Both the position numbers and the translations under genes were made by a program. Shown piece by piece: positions 1 through 9,363 of a stretch of DNA of 64,000 nucleotides. The stretch spans positions 372,001 through 436,000 of the forward strand of contig JANJTC010000005.1 in the NCBI GenBank assembly GCA_024711325.1, given 5' to 3'. Under the pieces are notes generated by a model, which saw only the letters and a list, made by a program, of their open reading frames with translations, had not been told where the DNA came from and ran no database searches. This stretch comes from Bacteriovoracaceae bacterium. GTDB lineage: Bacteria > Bdellovibrionota > Bacteriovoracia > Bacteriovoracales > Bacteriovoracaceae. The stretch's first letter is position 1. Every line of letters begins with the position of its first letter.

Positions 1-16
1 TCTTGAGTACCTCGCT

Positions 17-1246
17 ATGACAGGTCTCAAACGGTTTGCACCTCTGGGTACCATTACCTGGGGCATGGAAGGAGCACCTCATGACGGGCGTTTTGTTTTA
101 AGAGAATTAGTTCATTTTATAGGAGATGAAAGAAGAATCCAGGACTATGGAGAAAAAATTCAGACTGTTACTAATTCAACCATTTTGAGGTCGCACTTTG
201 AAAATACTCCTCACCCCAGAGGATATATCTTCTCTTCTGGAGGAACCACCGGAGAGCCAAAGTTTCTACACTTCAGTTATGAAGAATTCGATTATATGAG
301 TGATATGCTGGCAGAAAATTTCATCCGTCATGGGGTTCGTCCCGGGATGACAGTGGCCAATCTGTTTGTTGCCGGAAATCTCTGGTCTTCTTTTTTATGT
401 GTAGAAAAGGCATTGGAAAAAGTTGGTGCGATTCAGTTACCCATAGGAGGAATTTGCTCCAGTGACAATGTCCTGCTTTATCTGAAGAAATTCAAACCTC
501 AAGTAATCATGGGCATTCCTTCAATGCTTGTGATGAACGCAGAGTACATGGAGACTAGTGGCGAAAAGCTGGAAATCCCAATGGTCTTTTATGCCGGAGA
601 GGCACTTTCTGAAATTCGCCGGGATTATCTGGAAAATGTTTGGGGAACAAAAGTCTTTGCTTCTGCCGGTTACGCTTCCGTTGATGCCGGAGTGATTGGT
701 TATCAGTGTCCCTCTTGCGGACCGGGTGAACATCACGTCTTCAGTGATTTAATAGAATTGAATATTCTGGAAGATGAGGCCGTTGTTACCAGTTTGGCCC
801 GTGAGAGTATGGGGGTTAAAAACTATCGCACAGGTGACAGGATTGAATGGATCGAAAAATGTCAGTGCGGAAGTGAAGATAAGCGCTTCAAGCTTTTAGG
901 AAGAATCGATAATGTGATTCAAATCTGGTCCTGTCGTTTACTCACCAGTGATGTTGAATCCGCCATGAATGACAAAGGTATCCTGACTTTTCAATTAACT
1001 ATTACCGAGGCCCGTGAGGCCAATTTAGTCCGTGAAAAGCTCCAGATTACTTATGAGAAACCTCATTCCGAAGTTGATGTCGAAATGCTCCTGATTGATA
1101 TCTATCAGCGGTCTCGTGACCTCAAAGACACCCTTAAATTTCAAGAGTTTAAGAAAGATGTGTTAATCAAAGCGGTGGCCTCTGGGGAAATTCCTCGAAA
1201 TCCCAGAACTGGAAAAATAGGGTTGGTAGTCGATCAACGGCGCTAG
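17..1246 (+). CDS. PaaK-like AMP-binding (adenylate-forming) enzyme, probably 5'-truncated by the window edge
   Basis: SSGGTTGEPK nucleotide-binding motif and YRTGDR-like motif; frame stays open upstream of the first ATG to the window edge. Confidence 0.75.
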   Translation: MTGLKRFAPLGTITWGMEGAPHDGRFVLRELVHFIGDERRIQDYGEKIQTVTNSTILRSHFENTPHPRGYIFSSGGTTGEPKFLHFSYEEFDYMSDMLAENFIRHGVRPGMTVANLFVAGNLWSSFLCVEKALEKVGAIQLPIGGICSSDNVLLYLKKFKPQVIMGIPSMLVMNAEYMETSGEKLEIPMVFYAGEALSEIRRDYLENVWGTKVFASAGYASVDAGVIGYQCPSCGPGEHHVFSDLIELNILEDEAVVTSLARESMGVKNYRTGDRIEWIEKCQCGSEDKRFKLLGRIDNVIQIWSCRLLTSDVESAMNDKGILTFQLTITEAREANLVREKLQITYEKPHSEVDVEMLLIDIYQRSRDLKDTLKFQEFKKDVLIKAVASGEIPRNPRTGKIGLVVDQRR

Positions 1247-1331
1247 CCCTGTAACCTTTTTATGGGTCAACATTAAATCTGTTGGTAAATAACGTTCCGT
1301 GTTATTTCTTCTCCACTATCCAGGAGAATAT

Positions 1332-2438
1332 ATGAAAACCCTAGCAGTTCTATCTCTCGCCCTAACCATGTCAACCGCTTTTGCGGCCCAGGAGTTTGGG
1401 GGAATCTCATTTCATTCATCCGTTCCTCAGGAGCAGGTAGATGCACTAAAAGTTGATATTAGTTATCTTTATCAAAATCCGGTCACAAAGTCTGATCCCG
1501 AATTTCTGGCCATGAGTGGTCTGCCAGTTGCTGATGGAGCTAATATGCACAACTGGCTGGTGAATCGAGTTAAACACATTATTGGTGAGGGCTTCGAACT
1601 AAATGAAGAAAACATCGCTGTTTGGCTATTCCATAGCTTCCCTAAAACACCGCTACCTGATGCTTTCAAAGAAGTATCTGGAAAAGAAGAAGTTACCACG
1701 ATCATGTCCAATATTGGGACGGCCTTATATCTGGTTGGGAAAAAAGAAGATCTTTTATTCGGTCTTAAGCTCGATGGTGACAAAGTTTACGCTAAATCAT
1801 CACGTGTAGGAATTCTGCAAGTAGGTAAGGGTCTCTTTCTGGAAAGATTCCGTTTAAATAAAGATCTGAATGCTCCTGCAAACTCAGTCTCAAGATTGGG
1901 AACACTTTTCCATGAGGCCCGTCATAGTGATGGTAATAGCGCTCATACAGGATTCACTCATGATATTTGTCCATCAGGTCATGCTTATGAAGGTCACGCT
2001 GCTTGTGAAACTTCAAGCAATGGTTCTTATTCATTAGGAGCAGTGGCAGAAAGAAATCTTCTGCAAAATTGTGCTTCTTGTAGTGTCCCTGAATTGGCAG
2101 CCCTCTCTGCTGGAGTGGCAGATGGTTTTAGCCGCGTCGTTGATTTTAACCTAAGTTCAAAAAGAGCTGTTCTTGAGTCAGAAATCAAAACTTACGGGGA
2201 ATTGATAAAGACTTATGAAGGCATGATGATTGGATCAACTGTTCCTGAAGTCAGAGAAATATTTGAAGCTGAAATTAAAAAGCTAAAAACAAAATTAGAA
2301 CTCCTCAGTGTAGAACTTGAGGCCCTGAAAGATGTTAAGCCAGTAAATCTTCCGCTAGACCCAACGCCTGAAGGTAAATATAGTGAACTGGCCTTGAAAA
2401 AATCAATTAAACTAATGAATAGATCTTTAGAGAAATAA
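1332..2438 (+). CDS. Secreted putative zinc metalloprotease-like protein
   Basis: Signal peptide MKTLAVLSLALTMSTAFAA after an AGGAG SD; HEARH (HExxH) motif at about 1911-1925; several Cys residues. Start moved downstream of the ORF-track start. Confidence 0.55.
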   Translation: MKTLAVLSLALTMSTAFAAQEFGGISFHSSVPQEQVDALKVDISYLYQNPVTKSDPEFLAMSGLPVADGANMHNWLVNRVKHIIGEGFELNEENIAVWLFHSFPKTPLPDAFKEVSGKEEVTTIMSNIGTALYLVGKKEDLLFGLKLDGDKVYAKSSRVGILQVGKGLFLERFRLNKDLNAPANSVSRLGTLFHEARHSDGNSAHTGFTHDICPSGHAYEGHAACETSSNGSYSLGAVAERNLLQNCASCSVPELAALSAGVADGFSRVVDFNLSSKRAVLESEIKTYGELIKTYEGMMIGSTVPEVREIFEAEIKKLKTKLELLSVELEALKDVKPVNLPLDPTPEGKYSELALKKSIKLMNRSLEK

Positions 2439-2974
2439 TGAAGAATCAAAAGCTTTTACTACTCATAATCATCACCCTGACTATCGGGGTGATGATTTTT
2501 ATAAATGATAGATCAGCTACCGAGACTAAAGTTGAAGAAGATGTTGAGACTGTTAAGGTCAATCAGAATAAAGAGATTCTAACAAAAGTCGAAACTGAAC
2601 CTGAAATCACTCCAGAGGAAGTTAAAACGAATAAACTGGAAGAAGAGCTTTCTGAAAAAATGAAGGCCTTACCGAAAGTTTCAGATCTAAAAGACCTGGC
2701 CGATGAAGAGGTTCATCACACACCCATGATGGTAAAAGAGGGTGGTATCCTGATCGGCCGTATGCATGAAGCTGCTCAGGTTAATCCCAAACGAAGAGAA
2801 GAGACGCTTAAATTCTTTAAGAGTTGCGCTGAAAATGATGAACTTTTGCCCGCTATCAGGGCCCTTTGCTGGAAAAGAACCACTTCGCAAATCATTGAAT
2901 GGAAAATATTTCTTCCAATCTCAGATGCCCAGGTTTCAGAAGAAATCAAAGCGCTTGCAACCAAGATTCCCTAA
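2438..2974 (+). CDS. Hypothetical membrane-anchored protein
   Basis: ORF with N-terminal hydrophobic helix; ATG overlaps the stop of the previous gene (TAATG). Confidence 0.6.
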   Translation: MKNQKLLLLIIITLTIGVMIFINDRSATETKVEEDVETVKVNQNKEILTKVETEPEITPEEVKTNKLEEELSEKMKALPKVSDLKDLADEEVHHTPMMVKEGGILIGRMHEAAQVNPKRREETLKFFKSCAENDELLPAIRALCWKRTTSQIIEWKIFLPISDAQVSEEIKALATKIP

Positions 2975-3537
2975 ATTTTATCCCAGAGAGCAAGAAGAGC
3001 TAAGGGGATAGGTGACTTTTCCCAATCTAGTTTAAATTCCTCGCGAATTTGGTGATTCATCTCCACTTCTTCGGGATGAAGCTTTTCTCTTTCAATCAAA
3101 ACATCTTTTTCCGAATAGCAGTGTTCTCCGGCCTTAAGGGTCGGATGATGAGAATCAAAGGCCAGGCAACCATAAGGCTTAATTTCTCGCGGGAGAGGAC
3201 AGCCCAGCTCAATAAATCCAAAAAAGGGACAAGTATAAGTTTTGCGTAAATAAGAACGGCGTCCATTGAGATATTTAGGCTCAAGTCGATAATCAGAGAT
3301 GTTTTTCTGAAGCTTATTTTTTAATTCATCATTTAGCAGGTAATTTTCTTTAAGATAAGTGATGAGCTCCAGCGCTTCCAGTGGAGTCAGCATCATGGAG
3401 TTGGCCTCAAAGGTACAACAGGTTCCCTTACATCCTCGGCATCCCATTTCCTGGGCCTCAAGGTCCTCCATCTTCTTAATTAATAGCTCACGTCTATTTG
3501 GTCGTGTCATAAAAAGGCACATTATGGCAGTGAGCAA
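2971..3537 (-). CDS. YkgJ-family cysteine cluster protein
   Basis: CRGCKGTCCTFEANSMMLTPLEALE motif, later conserved cysteines; the true start may be the internal MTRPN. Confidence 0.7.
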   Translation of the reverse strand: MLTAIMCLFMTRPNRRELLIKKMEDLEAQEMGCRGCKGTCCTFEANSMMLTPLEALELITYLKENYLLNDELKNKLQKNISDYRLEPKYLNGRRSYLRKTYTCPFFGFIELGCPLPREIKPYGCLAFDSHHPTLKAGEHCYSEKDVLIEREKLHPEEVEMNHQIREEFKLDWEKSPIPLALLALWDKI

Positions 3538-3679
3538 ATTACGTCAAGTGTTTGGGATAATTGAGTTGATGCAGCATATATAATTATTTTTTTTTGAGTC
3601 ATTTCAGATTTACTAAAAAGGTCAGATTTAGTACAAAACTCTATACATTTTTTTTTGGCTACTTTTTAGGGAGATCAGC

Positions 3680-5746
3680 ATGATGGAATCTTGGTTGATG
3701 TGGATTAAAACGCCTGTGATCTTTGGCGTTGTTGGGTTGGTTATCGCTGCCTATTTCTATTTTCAAGTTATGCGACTTGGAAGAGGAACAGACACAATGG
3801 AGCGTATCGCGGGTTATATCCGTGAAGGTGCTATGGCCTTCTTGTTCAGACAGTACAAAGTTCTCGCCATTTATGGTGTGGTTGTTGCTGCTCTTATTGG
3901 TTACGGTTTAGGAGGTCTTGCTGCCGGATCTTTCATCCTGGGCGCTTTCCTTTCTCTTCTTGCTGGTTTTATCGGCATGAAGGCTGCAACTTACGCTAAC
4001 GTAAAAACAACTCAAGCTGCCCGTACAGGTTCAAGACCTTTGGCACTTCTAACTGCTCTGGATGGTGGTGCGGTTATGGGTCTTTCTGTGGCCGGTCTGG
4101 GAGCTATCGGACTTGGTGTTCTTTATCTGATCTTTGAAAAAGAAAGTGATAAAGTTCTTTCTACGGTTCTTCACTCTTTTGCAGTGGGTGCTTCATCGAT
4201 TGCTCTTTTTGCTCGTATCGGTGGTGGTATCTATACTAAGGCCGCTGACGTTGGTTCGGATATTGCTGGTAAAGTAATTGAAAATATTCCTGAAGATGAT
4301 CCTCGTAACCCGGGTGTTATCGCTGATAACGTCGGTGATAACGTTGGTGACGTGGCAGGTATGGGTGCGGATATTTATGAATCTATGGTTGCTGCAATTG
4401 TAGCTGCCATGGCGATTGCGATCACATCATCTGAGCTTCCGGTTCTTATGGCGAATGTAGATGCTTCAATCAATAAAATGGTTGCCGTTGGACTTCCACT
4501 GGTTCTTTCAGCTGTGGGCTTAGCGGTTTCAATTCTTTGTATCTTTGCCGCTCGAGCAATGAAAAATTTTGATCCAGCTAAAGTTCTTCGTGGTGCTTTG
4601 ATTCTTCCTCCAGTTGCTCTGGCAATTGCTTCTTATATCATCATGGCCTCGCTTGATATCACTCAGTCCGTGACAGCGATTCTTACTTTTGGTGCTATCG
4701 GCGGTACAATTATCGGTCTGGTAACAGACTACTATACCTCTTCAACTCCTGTTGCTCGTATTGCTGAATCGGCCAGAACAGGTGCCGGTACAAACGTGAT
4801 TCAAGGTTTGGCAGTGGGAATGGAATCTGTTGCGATTCCTATGATCGTGGTTGCTGTTGTGGCCTTCCTTGCTAATAAATATTTAGGTCTTTATGGTATT
4901 GCGCTTTCCGCGGTTGGTATGCTTGGTGGTACAGCGGTTGTTATGACTGTTGATGCCTACGGCCCAATCTCAGATAATGCTGGTGGTATTTCTGAGATGT
5001 CAGGTCTAGGTCCTGAAGTTCGTGCCATCACCGATGAGCTTGATATGGTTGGTAACACAACTGCTGCTATCGGTAAGGGTTACGCTATTGGTTCAGCGAT
5101 TCTAACAGTGCTGGCCCTCTTCTCAGCATTTAACATTGAAATTAACCATGTTCGTTCAATGAGTGGTTTAGGCGCTGTTGAATTGGTTTTAACTGATCCT
5201 AAGATTCTAATCGGTATTCTACTGGGTTCTATTCTGCCTTTCCTTGTTGGTTCAACAACAATGCTTGCTGTAGGTAAAGCTGCTGGTGCTATCGTTGTCG
5301 AGATTGGTCGTCAGTTCAGAGAGATTCCAGGTTTAATGGAACTTAAGGCAGAGCCTGAGCCGAAGAAAATTGTGGATATCGCAACTACTGCAGCTCTAAG
5401 AGAAATGATTCTTCCAGGTATGATTGCAATTCTTGCTCCGGTACTTGTTGGATTCTTCATGGGCCCGGCTTCACTCGCTGGTCTCTTGGCCGGATCTCTT
5501 GCGGTTGGTGCTACTATGTCGCTTTTCATGGCGAACGCTGGTGGCGCTTGGGATAACGCTAAAAAATACATTGAGAAAGGTCACTTAGCTGGTGAGAAGA
5601 AGGGAACTGACACTCATAAAGCTGCTGTGGTTGGTGATATGGTGGGAGATCCGTTCAAGGATACTTCTGGTCCAGGTATTGCGATCCTTATCAAGGTGAT
5701 GTCGGTAGTTTCACTCCTCATCGCTCCTCTAATCGCTCTTCTTTAA
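3680..5746 (+). CDS. hppA: Membrane-bound ion-translocating pyrophosphatase
   Basis: Multi-TM 688 aa; [46 protein letters not shown] and [14 protein letters not shown] signatures. Confidence 0.95.
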   Translation: MMESWLMWIKTPVIFGVVGLVIAAYFYFQVMRLGRGTDTMERIAGYIREGAMAFLFRQYKVLAIYGVVVAALIGYGLGGLAAGSFILGAFLSLLAGFIGMKAATYANVKTTQAARTGSRPLALLTALDGGAVMGLSVAGLGAIGLGVLYLIFEKESDKVLSTVLHSFAVGASSIALFARIGGGIYTKAADVGSDIAGKVIENIPEDDPRNPGVIADNVGDNVGDVAGMGADIYESMVAAIVAAMAIAITSSELPVLMANVDASINKMVAVGLPLVLSAVGLAVSILCIFAARAMKNFDPAKVLRGALILPPVALAIASYIIMASLDITQSVTAILTFGAIGGTIIGLVTDYYTSSTPVARIAESARTGAGTNVIQGLAVGMESVAIPMIVVAVVAFLANKYLGLYGIALSAVGMLGGTAVVMTVDAYGPISDNAGGISEMSGLGPEVRAITDELDMVGNTTAAIGKGYAIGSAILTVLALFSAFNIEINHVRSMSGLGAVELVLTDPKILIGILLGSILPFLVGSTTMLAVGKAAGAIVVEIGRQFREIPGLMELKAEPEPKKIVDIATTAALREMILPGMIAILAPVLVGFFMGPASLAGLLAGSLAVGATMSLFMANAGGAWDNAKKYIEKGHLAGEKKGTDTHKAAVVGDMVGDPFKDTSGPGIAILIKVMSVVSLLIAPLIALL

Positions 5747-5758
5747 AACTGATACTTA

Positions 5759-5787
5759 AGGCCACCTTCGGGTGGCTTTTTTTTTTA
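5759..5787 (+). terminator. Rho-independent terminator after hppA
   Basis: GCCACC-TTCG-GGTGGC followed by a T run. Confidence 0.85.
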
Positions 5788-5788
5788 C

Positions 5789-6679
5789 TTAACCACCAAA
5801 TAAGACTTCAAGCTGGAACGTAATGAAAGGTGTTCTTCTGAAGGACCAGACCTTAGGGAAATCCAGGCCGGTAATAACATCTAAGTAGATCCATTGCTTA
5901 TAAAGATTTCTCCGGAAATCGACTGCTATCTGATAATTATCTACAAACCAGATTCCATTATCTATGACTGAATGGAGAGTAGTCGAGTAGCCCAGGGCTT
6001 CATCCTCACTTACTTGATGAAGCAGAGTTGGCCCATGGTTGGTTTCGAAATCTTTTTTGAGAACCTGCCAGCGTTTATTATTAATGAAACGAAAAACCAA
6101 AGAATCGCTGAATACGTGATCCGAATCAAAAGTTGTCTCTTCCACCAATCCACTTTCATCTGTGATGTAGGTTAATTGTTCCGCAAAACGGTGAATAAAT
6201 GTTCCAGTCGTAAATGATTTTCTGACCCGGGCACGGGTAATTAATTTGGGAGGAATGGCAGCACTCACACCCATGTCAGCGTTGAAGAGCCAGCTGGATT
6301 TGATCCGATTTTTCTTTATCTTCTCTTTTGCCTCATCTTCGGTCTTATCTTTTTCATCCTGGTAATATTCATATTTAAATTTTTGTTCAAGATGCGGAAG
6401 GCGCAGGTTAATCCGGTACTGATTATCTAGATCTGAAATGGCCCGTTCTCTTAGCTTAAATTGGGAACGAATGCGTATCCGACTTCGTCCAAATTCATCA
6501 TCGGCACGCTCGGTAGCAAAAAAGGAGTCCAGGCGGTTGGCAACTTGATTGGCACGGACACCAAATAACTCCTGGGCCGTCTCCAGAATGGGAATACCGC
6601 CATCTTCCCGTTCTTCCGCAGGAGAAGAAAAGACTGAATTAGTTGATAGGAGAAAAAGCAAGGCGAGAGTATATCTCAT
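5789..6679 (-). CDS. Hypothetical exported protein
   Basis: Likely start MRYTLALLFLLSTNSVFSS (signal peptide), 20 codons inside the ORF-track start. Confidence 0.55.
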   Translation of the reverse strand: MRYTLALLFLLSTNSVFSSPAEEREDGGIPILETAQELFGVRANQVANRLDSFFATERADDEFGRSRIRIRSQFKLRERAISDLDNQYRINLRLPHLEQKFKYEYYQDEKDKTEDEAKEKIKKNRIKSSWLFNADMGVSAAIPPKLITRARVRKSFTTGTFIHRFAEQLTYITDESGLVEETTFDSDHVFSDSLVFRFINNKRWQVLKKDFETNHGPTLLHQVSEDEALGYSTTLHSVIDNGIWFVDNYQIAVDFRRNLYKQWIYLDVITGLDFPKVWSFRRTPFITFQLEVLFGG

Positions 6680-6857
6680 TGAATTATTGTAGCTGAATAT
6701 TCTTATCTGCCAATTCTTGATGGCAGACTTTCTAGGCATCTTTGTTCACCTTTTTAAACAAACCTTTGGATTCATGCGTTTTCTTCATTATTTTCTTTCT
6801 TCTTTTGCAATTGGCGTAGAATGAACGCGTTTAGCACTACTTCCACGGGGGGATCTT

Positions 6858-7712
6858 GTGAAAAATAAACAGGCCATTATCTCGGCTGCATGTCTATTGG
6901 CCGTTGTTACTGTCTCAGCTGTATGGCTCCTGGCCAATCCAAAAACCGTCCAGGTTGAAGAAAGAAACTTAAGTGATGAAGCCTTGCTTGCACTGATTAA
7001 GAATGATCAAAAAGCTTTTGAAAGCTTTATATCAGCTGGTGGTAAGCTGCATAATTCGCTTCCATTAATTGATGGTCAAATCTACACCATCGCTGAAGGT
7101 ATGGCCTATTTTGACAGGGTTACTTTCATGAAGCATGTTCAATCCAAAAAGATTTCTTATGTCAAACAAACCAAGGGCAAAGAATTCGATATTATGACTC
7201 TGGCAATTGCCAAGAATAATCCCGAACTACTGAATCAACTTGTACTTGAAAAACCAGATTTTAAATTTACCTATGGAAAAAAAGAGTGGTCTCTTTTGCA
7301 TGTTGCAAGTGCGGCCTGTTCACATAAGCTGACGGCCATCCTTCATGAAAAAGGACAATTGAACTGGAACCTTAAAGCTAAAGATGGTTCTACTCCGTTG
7401 ACCCTGGCCGCTCAGAATGATTGCCTCCCGATGCTTTCATATTGGAAAGATCAAAAAGCCGATTTTAATCTTAAAGATGGAAGGGGTCTAACGGCCCTGG
7501 GCATTTTGAAGAAAAAGAAAGATGCGGCCTTATTGGCCTTTGCAGAATCTTTTGAATCCAGGAAAGTGGCTTCCGCAACACCTGTTCCGGATTTCTATAA
7601 AAAGCGTAAAATTCCTAAGGATCAAATCGTAGACTATTCGGCCTTAATCGAGCCGGAAGAGCGTCCCTTGGAGGCTACAGAAACTGCTGAGTTCTCGGAG
7701 TTTGCTGATTAA
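6858..7712 (+). CDS. Ankyrin-repeat protein with N-terminal membrane anchor
   Basis: GTG start after a GGGG-rich SD; hydrophobic N-terminus; repeats such as DGSTPLTLAAQNDCLPMLSYWKDQKADFNLKDGRGLTALGI. Confidence 0.7.
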   Translation: MKNKQAIISAACLLAVVTVSAVWLLANPKTVQVEERNLSDEALLALIKNDQKAFESFISAGGKLHNSLPLIDGQIYTIAEGMAYFDRVTFMKHVQSKKISYVKQTKGKEFDIMTLAIAKNNPELLNQLVLEKPDFKFTYGKKEWSLLHVASAACSHKLTAILHEKGQLNWNLKAKDGSTPLTLAAQNDCLPMLSYWKDQKADFNLKDGRGLTALGILKKKKDAALLAFAESFESRKVASATPVPDFYKKRKIPKDQIVDYSALIEPEERPLEATETAEFSEFAD

Positions 7713-7832
7713 AGCTCATATTCAATACTAAAAGTTAAAGACTCAACTTCTTTTAGTATCAAATCCCGGCCCTTTCATTGATGCTTGCGCAAAATGCTTT
7801 TAGCATTAGAATAAATAGGAAAGGGAGGCGAC

Positions 7833-8072
7833 ATGGAAGTTGTCCGAAGAAGTAATGCTGAAATTGAAAGAGAAATAGGAACAGTTGCTTATTTTATTCG
7901 TAAAAAGAGAAAGGACCAGGGGTTCACGCAGGAGCAGCTCGCAAAAAGCTCAGGTGTAGGATTGGCCTTTTTGAAAAGACTTGAAGGTGGAGATGAAAAT
8001 CTTCATCTGGCCAAAGTCCTTCAAGTCTTAAGACATCTAAACGCGGATTTATTTCCTAAAGAGTACCAGTAA
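7833..8072 (+). CDS. XRE-family HTH transcriptional regulator (HipB-like)
   Basis: IRKKRKDQGFTQEQLAKSSGVGLAFLKRLEGGDENLHLAKVLQVLRHL helix-turn-helix; GGGAGG SD. Confidence 0.8.
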   Translation: MEVVRRSNAEIEREIGTVAYFIRKKRKDQGFTQEQLAKSSGVGLAFLKRLEGGDENLHLAKVLQVLRHLNADLFPKEYQ

Positions 8073-8796
8073 CAGTGCTCTTCTTACGGTAGCGCATATT
8101 TAAAAGCTCTACCGTAAGAGAGAAGGCCATCGCAAAGTAGATATACCCTTTGGATACATGGGCCCCCATGCCTTCAGCTACCAACATCACACCAATTAAG
8201 AGTAGGAATGAAAGAGCAAGAATTTTGATCGTTGGATGTCTTTCCACGAATGAGCTTATCCTGCCGGCAGAGACCAACATGATGATCATGGAAATAATCA
8301 TGGCCGCCACCATGATGGAAACCTGATTGGCCATTCCTACGGCGGTGATAACTGAGTCAAGTGAGAAGACAATATCAAGCACCAGAATCTGCGCCAGCAT
8401 CATACCGACACTGGCCTTTTTCTTTTTATTCATATGCTCAGCTTCATGCAAATGAATCTGCGGATCGCCTTCGACCTTATGATGAATTTCAAAAGTTGAT
8501 TTTCCTAAAAGGAAGAGACCACCGACCAGAAGAATTAAATCACGTCCGGAGAAAGCATGATCCAAGACCTCGAACAGAGGTTCTTTTAATGTCATGATCC
8601 AGCTGATCGAGAATAGTAATATGATCCTGATGAGTAGAGCTAAAAATAGACCAATGTTACGGGTTCTCGCTTGCGATTCGGCAGGCAGTCGTGCCACCAA
8701 AATGGCGATGAATATAATATTATCTATTCCCAGAACAGTTTCCATGGCCGTCAATGTCACCAGGGAAGTTAGATTTGCGACTGTTAGTTCAAACAT
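8056..8796 (-). CDS. TerC-family integral membrane protein
   Basis: LTAMETVLGIDNIIFIAILVARLP and DIVFSLDSVITAVGMA signatures; multi-TM. Confidence 0.85.
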   Translation of the reverse strand: MFELTVANLTSLVTLTAMETVLGIDNIIFIAILVARLPAESQARTRNIGLFLALLIRIILLFSISWIMTLKEPLFEVLDHAFSGRDLILLVGGLFLLGKSTFEIHHKVEGDPQIHLHEAEHMNKKKKASVGMMLAQILVLDIVFSLDSVITAVGMANQVSIMVAAMIISMIIMLVSAGRISSFVERHPTIKILALSFLLLIGVMLVAEGMGAHVSKGYIYFAMAFSLTVELLNMRYRKKSTVTGTL

Positions 8797-8975
8797 AAAA
8801 CTCCTCTATACGAACTTCGTTTTAAATATTCTCCAAGATTGCTCTTTTTGACCATGTTATAATGATGACAATTTACCGCTGCATTGTGTTTAGAGCAGCG
8901 CTTAGTGAATCAATGTCTGGCCGATATGGGTTTTCAGGTTATAGGCTTGGATTAATTTTTTTAGGAGATCGATAA

Positions 8976-9362
8976 ATGAAATTCTTACACACCATGATCA
9001 GAGTTAATAATTTAGATGAATCAGTGGATTTTTATACCAATGCCCTTGAAATGAATGTGATCTCTAAAAATGATTATCCTGAAGGCGAGTTTACTCTCGT
9101 CTTTTTAAGTTACGGCACGAGTAAAAATGATCCATGTATCGAACTGACTTATAATTATGGAAAACATTCTTATGAGCTGGGAAATGCTTTTGGTCATATT
9201 GCTCTGGGAACTCCGGACATTAAAGCGACTTGCGAAAAAGTCAGGGCAATGGGGTACAAGGTTGTCAGAGAACCGGGTCCCATGAAGCATGGAACAACCG
9301 TCATCGCTTTCATTGAAGACCCGAATGGATACAAAATTGAACTGATTGAAGGCCGGGCCTAG
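8976..9362 (+). CDS. gloA: Lactoylglutathione lyase (glyoxalase I)
   Basis: FLHTMIRVNNLDESVDFYTNALEM and FIEDPNGYKIELIE; VOC superfamily; GGAG SD. Confidence 0.9.
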   Translation: MKFLHTMIRVNNLDESVDFYTNALEMNVISKNDYPEGEFTLVFLSYGTSKNDPCIELTYNYGKHSYELGNAFGHIALGTPDIKATCEKVRAMGYKVVREPGPMKHGTTVIAFIEDPNGYKIELIEGRA

Positions 9363-9363
9363 A

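Noticed and set aside
7833-8072. A HipBA toxin-antitoxin system
   Set aside because: The HTH gene is HipB-like but no HipA-like gene is adjacent; the next gene is a convergent TerC protein.
8858-8905. Promoter (TATAAT at 8858-8863) and CGCTGC/GCAGCG hairpin upstream of gloA
   Set aside because: No convincing -35 box at 16-18 nt spacing; hairpin is short and could be chance.
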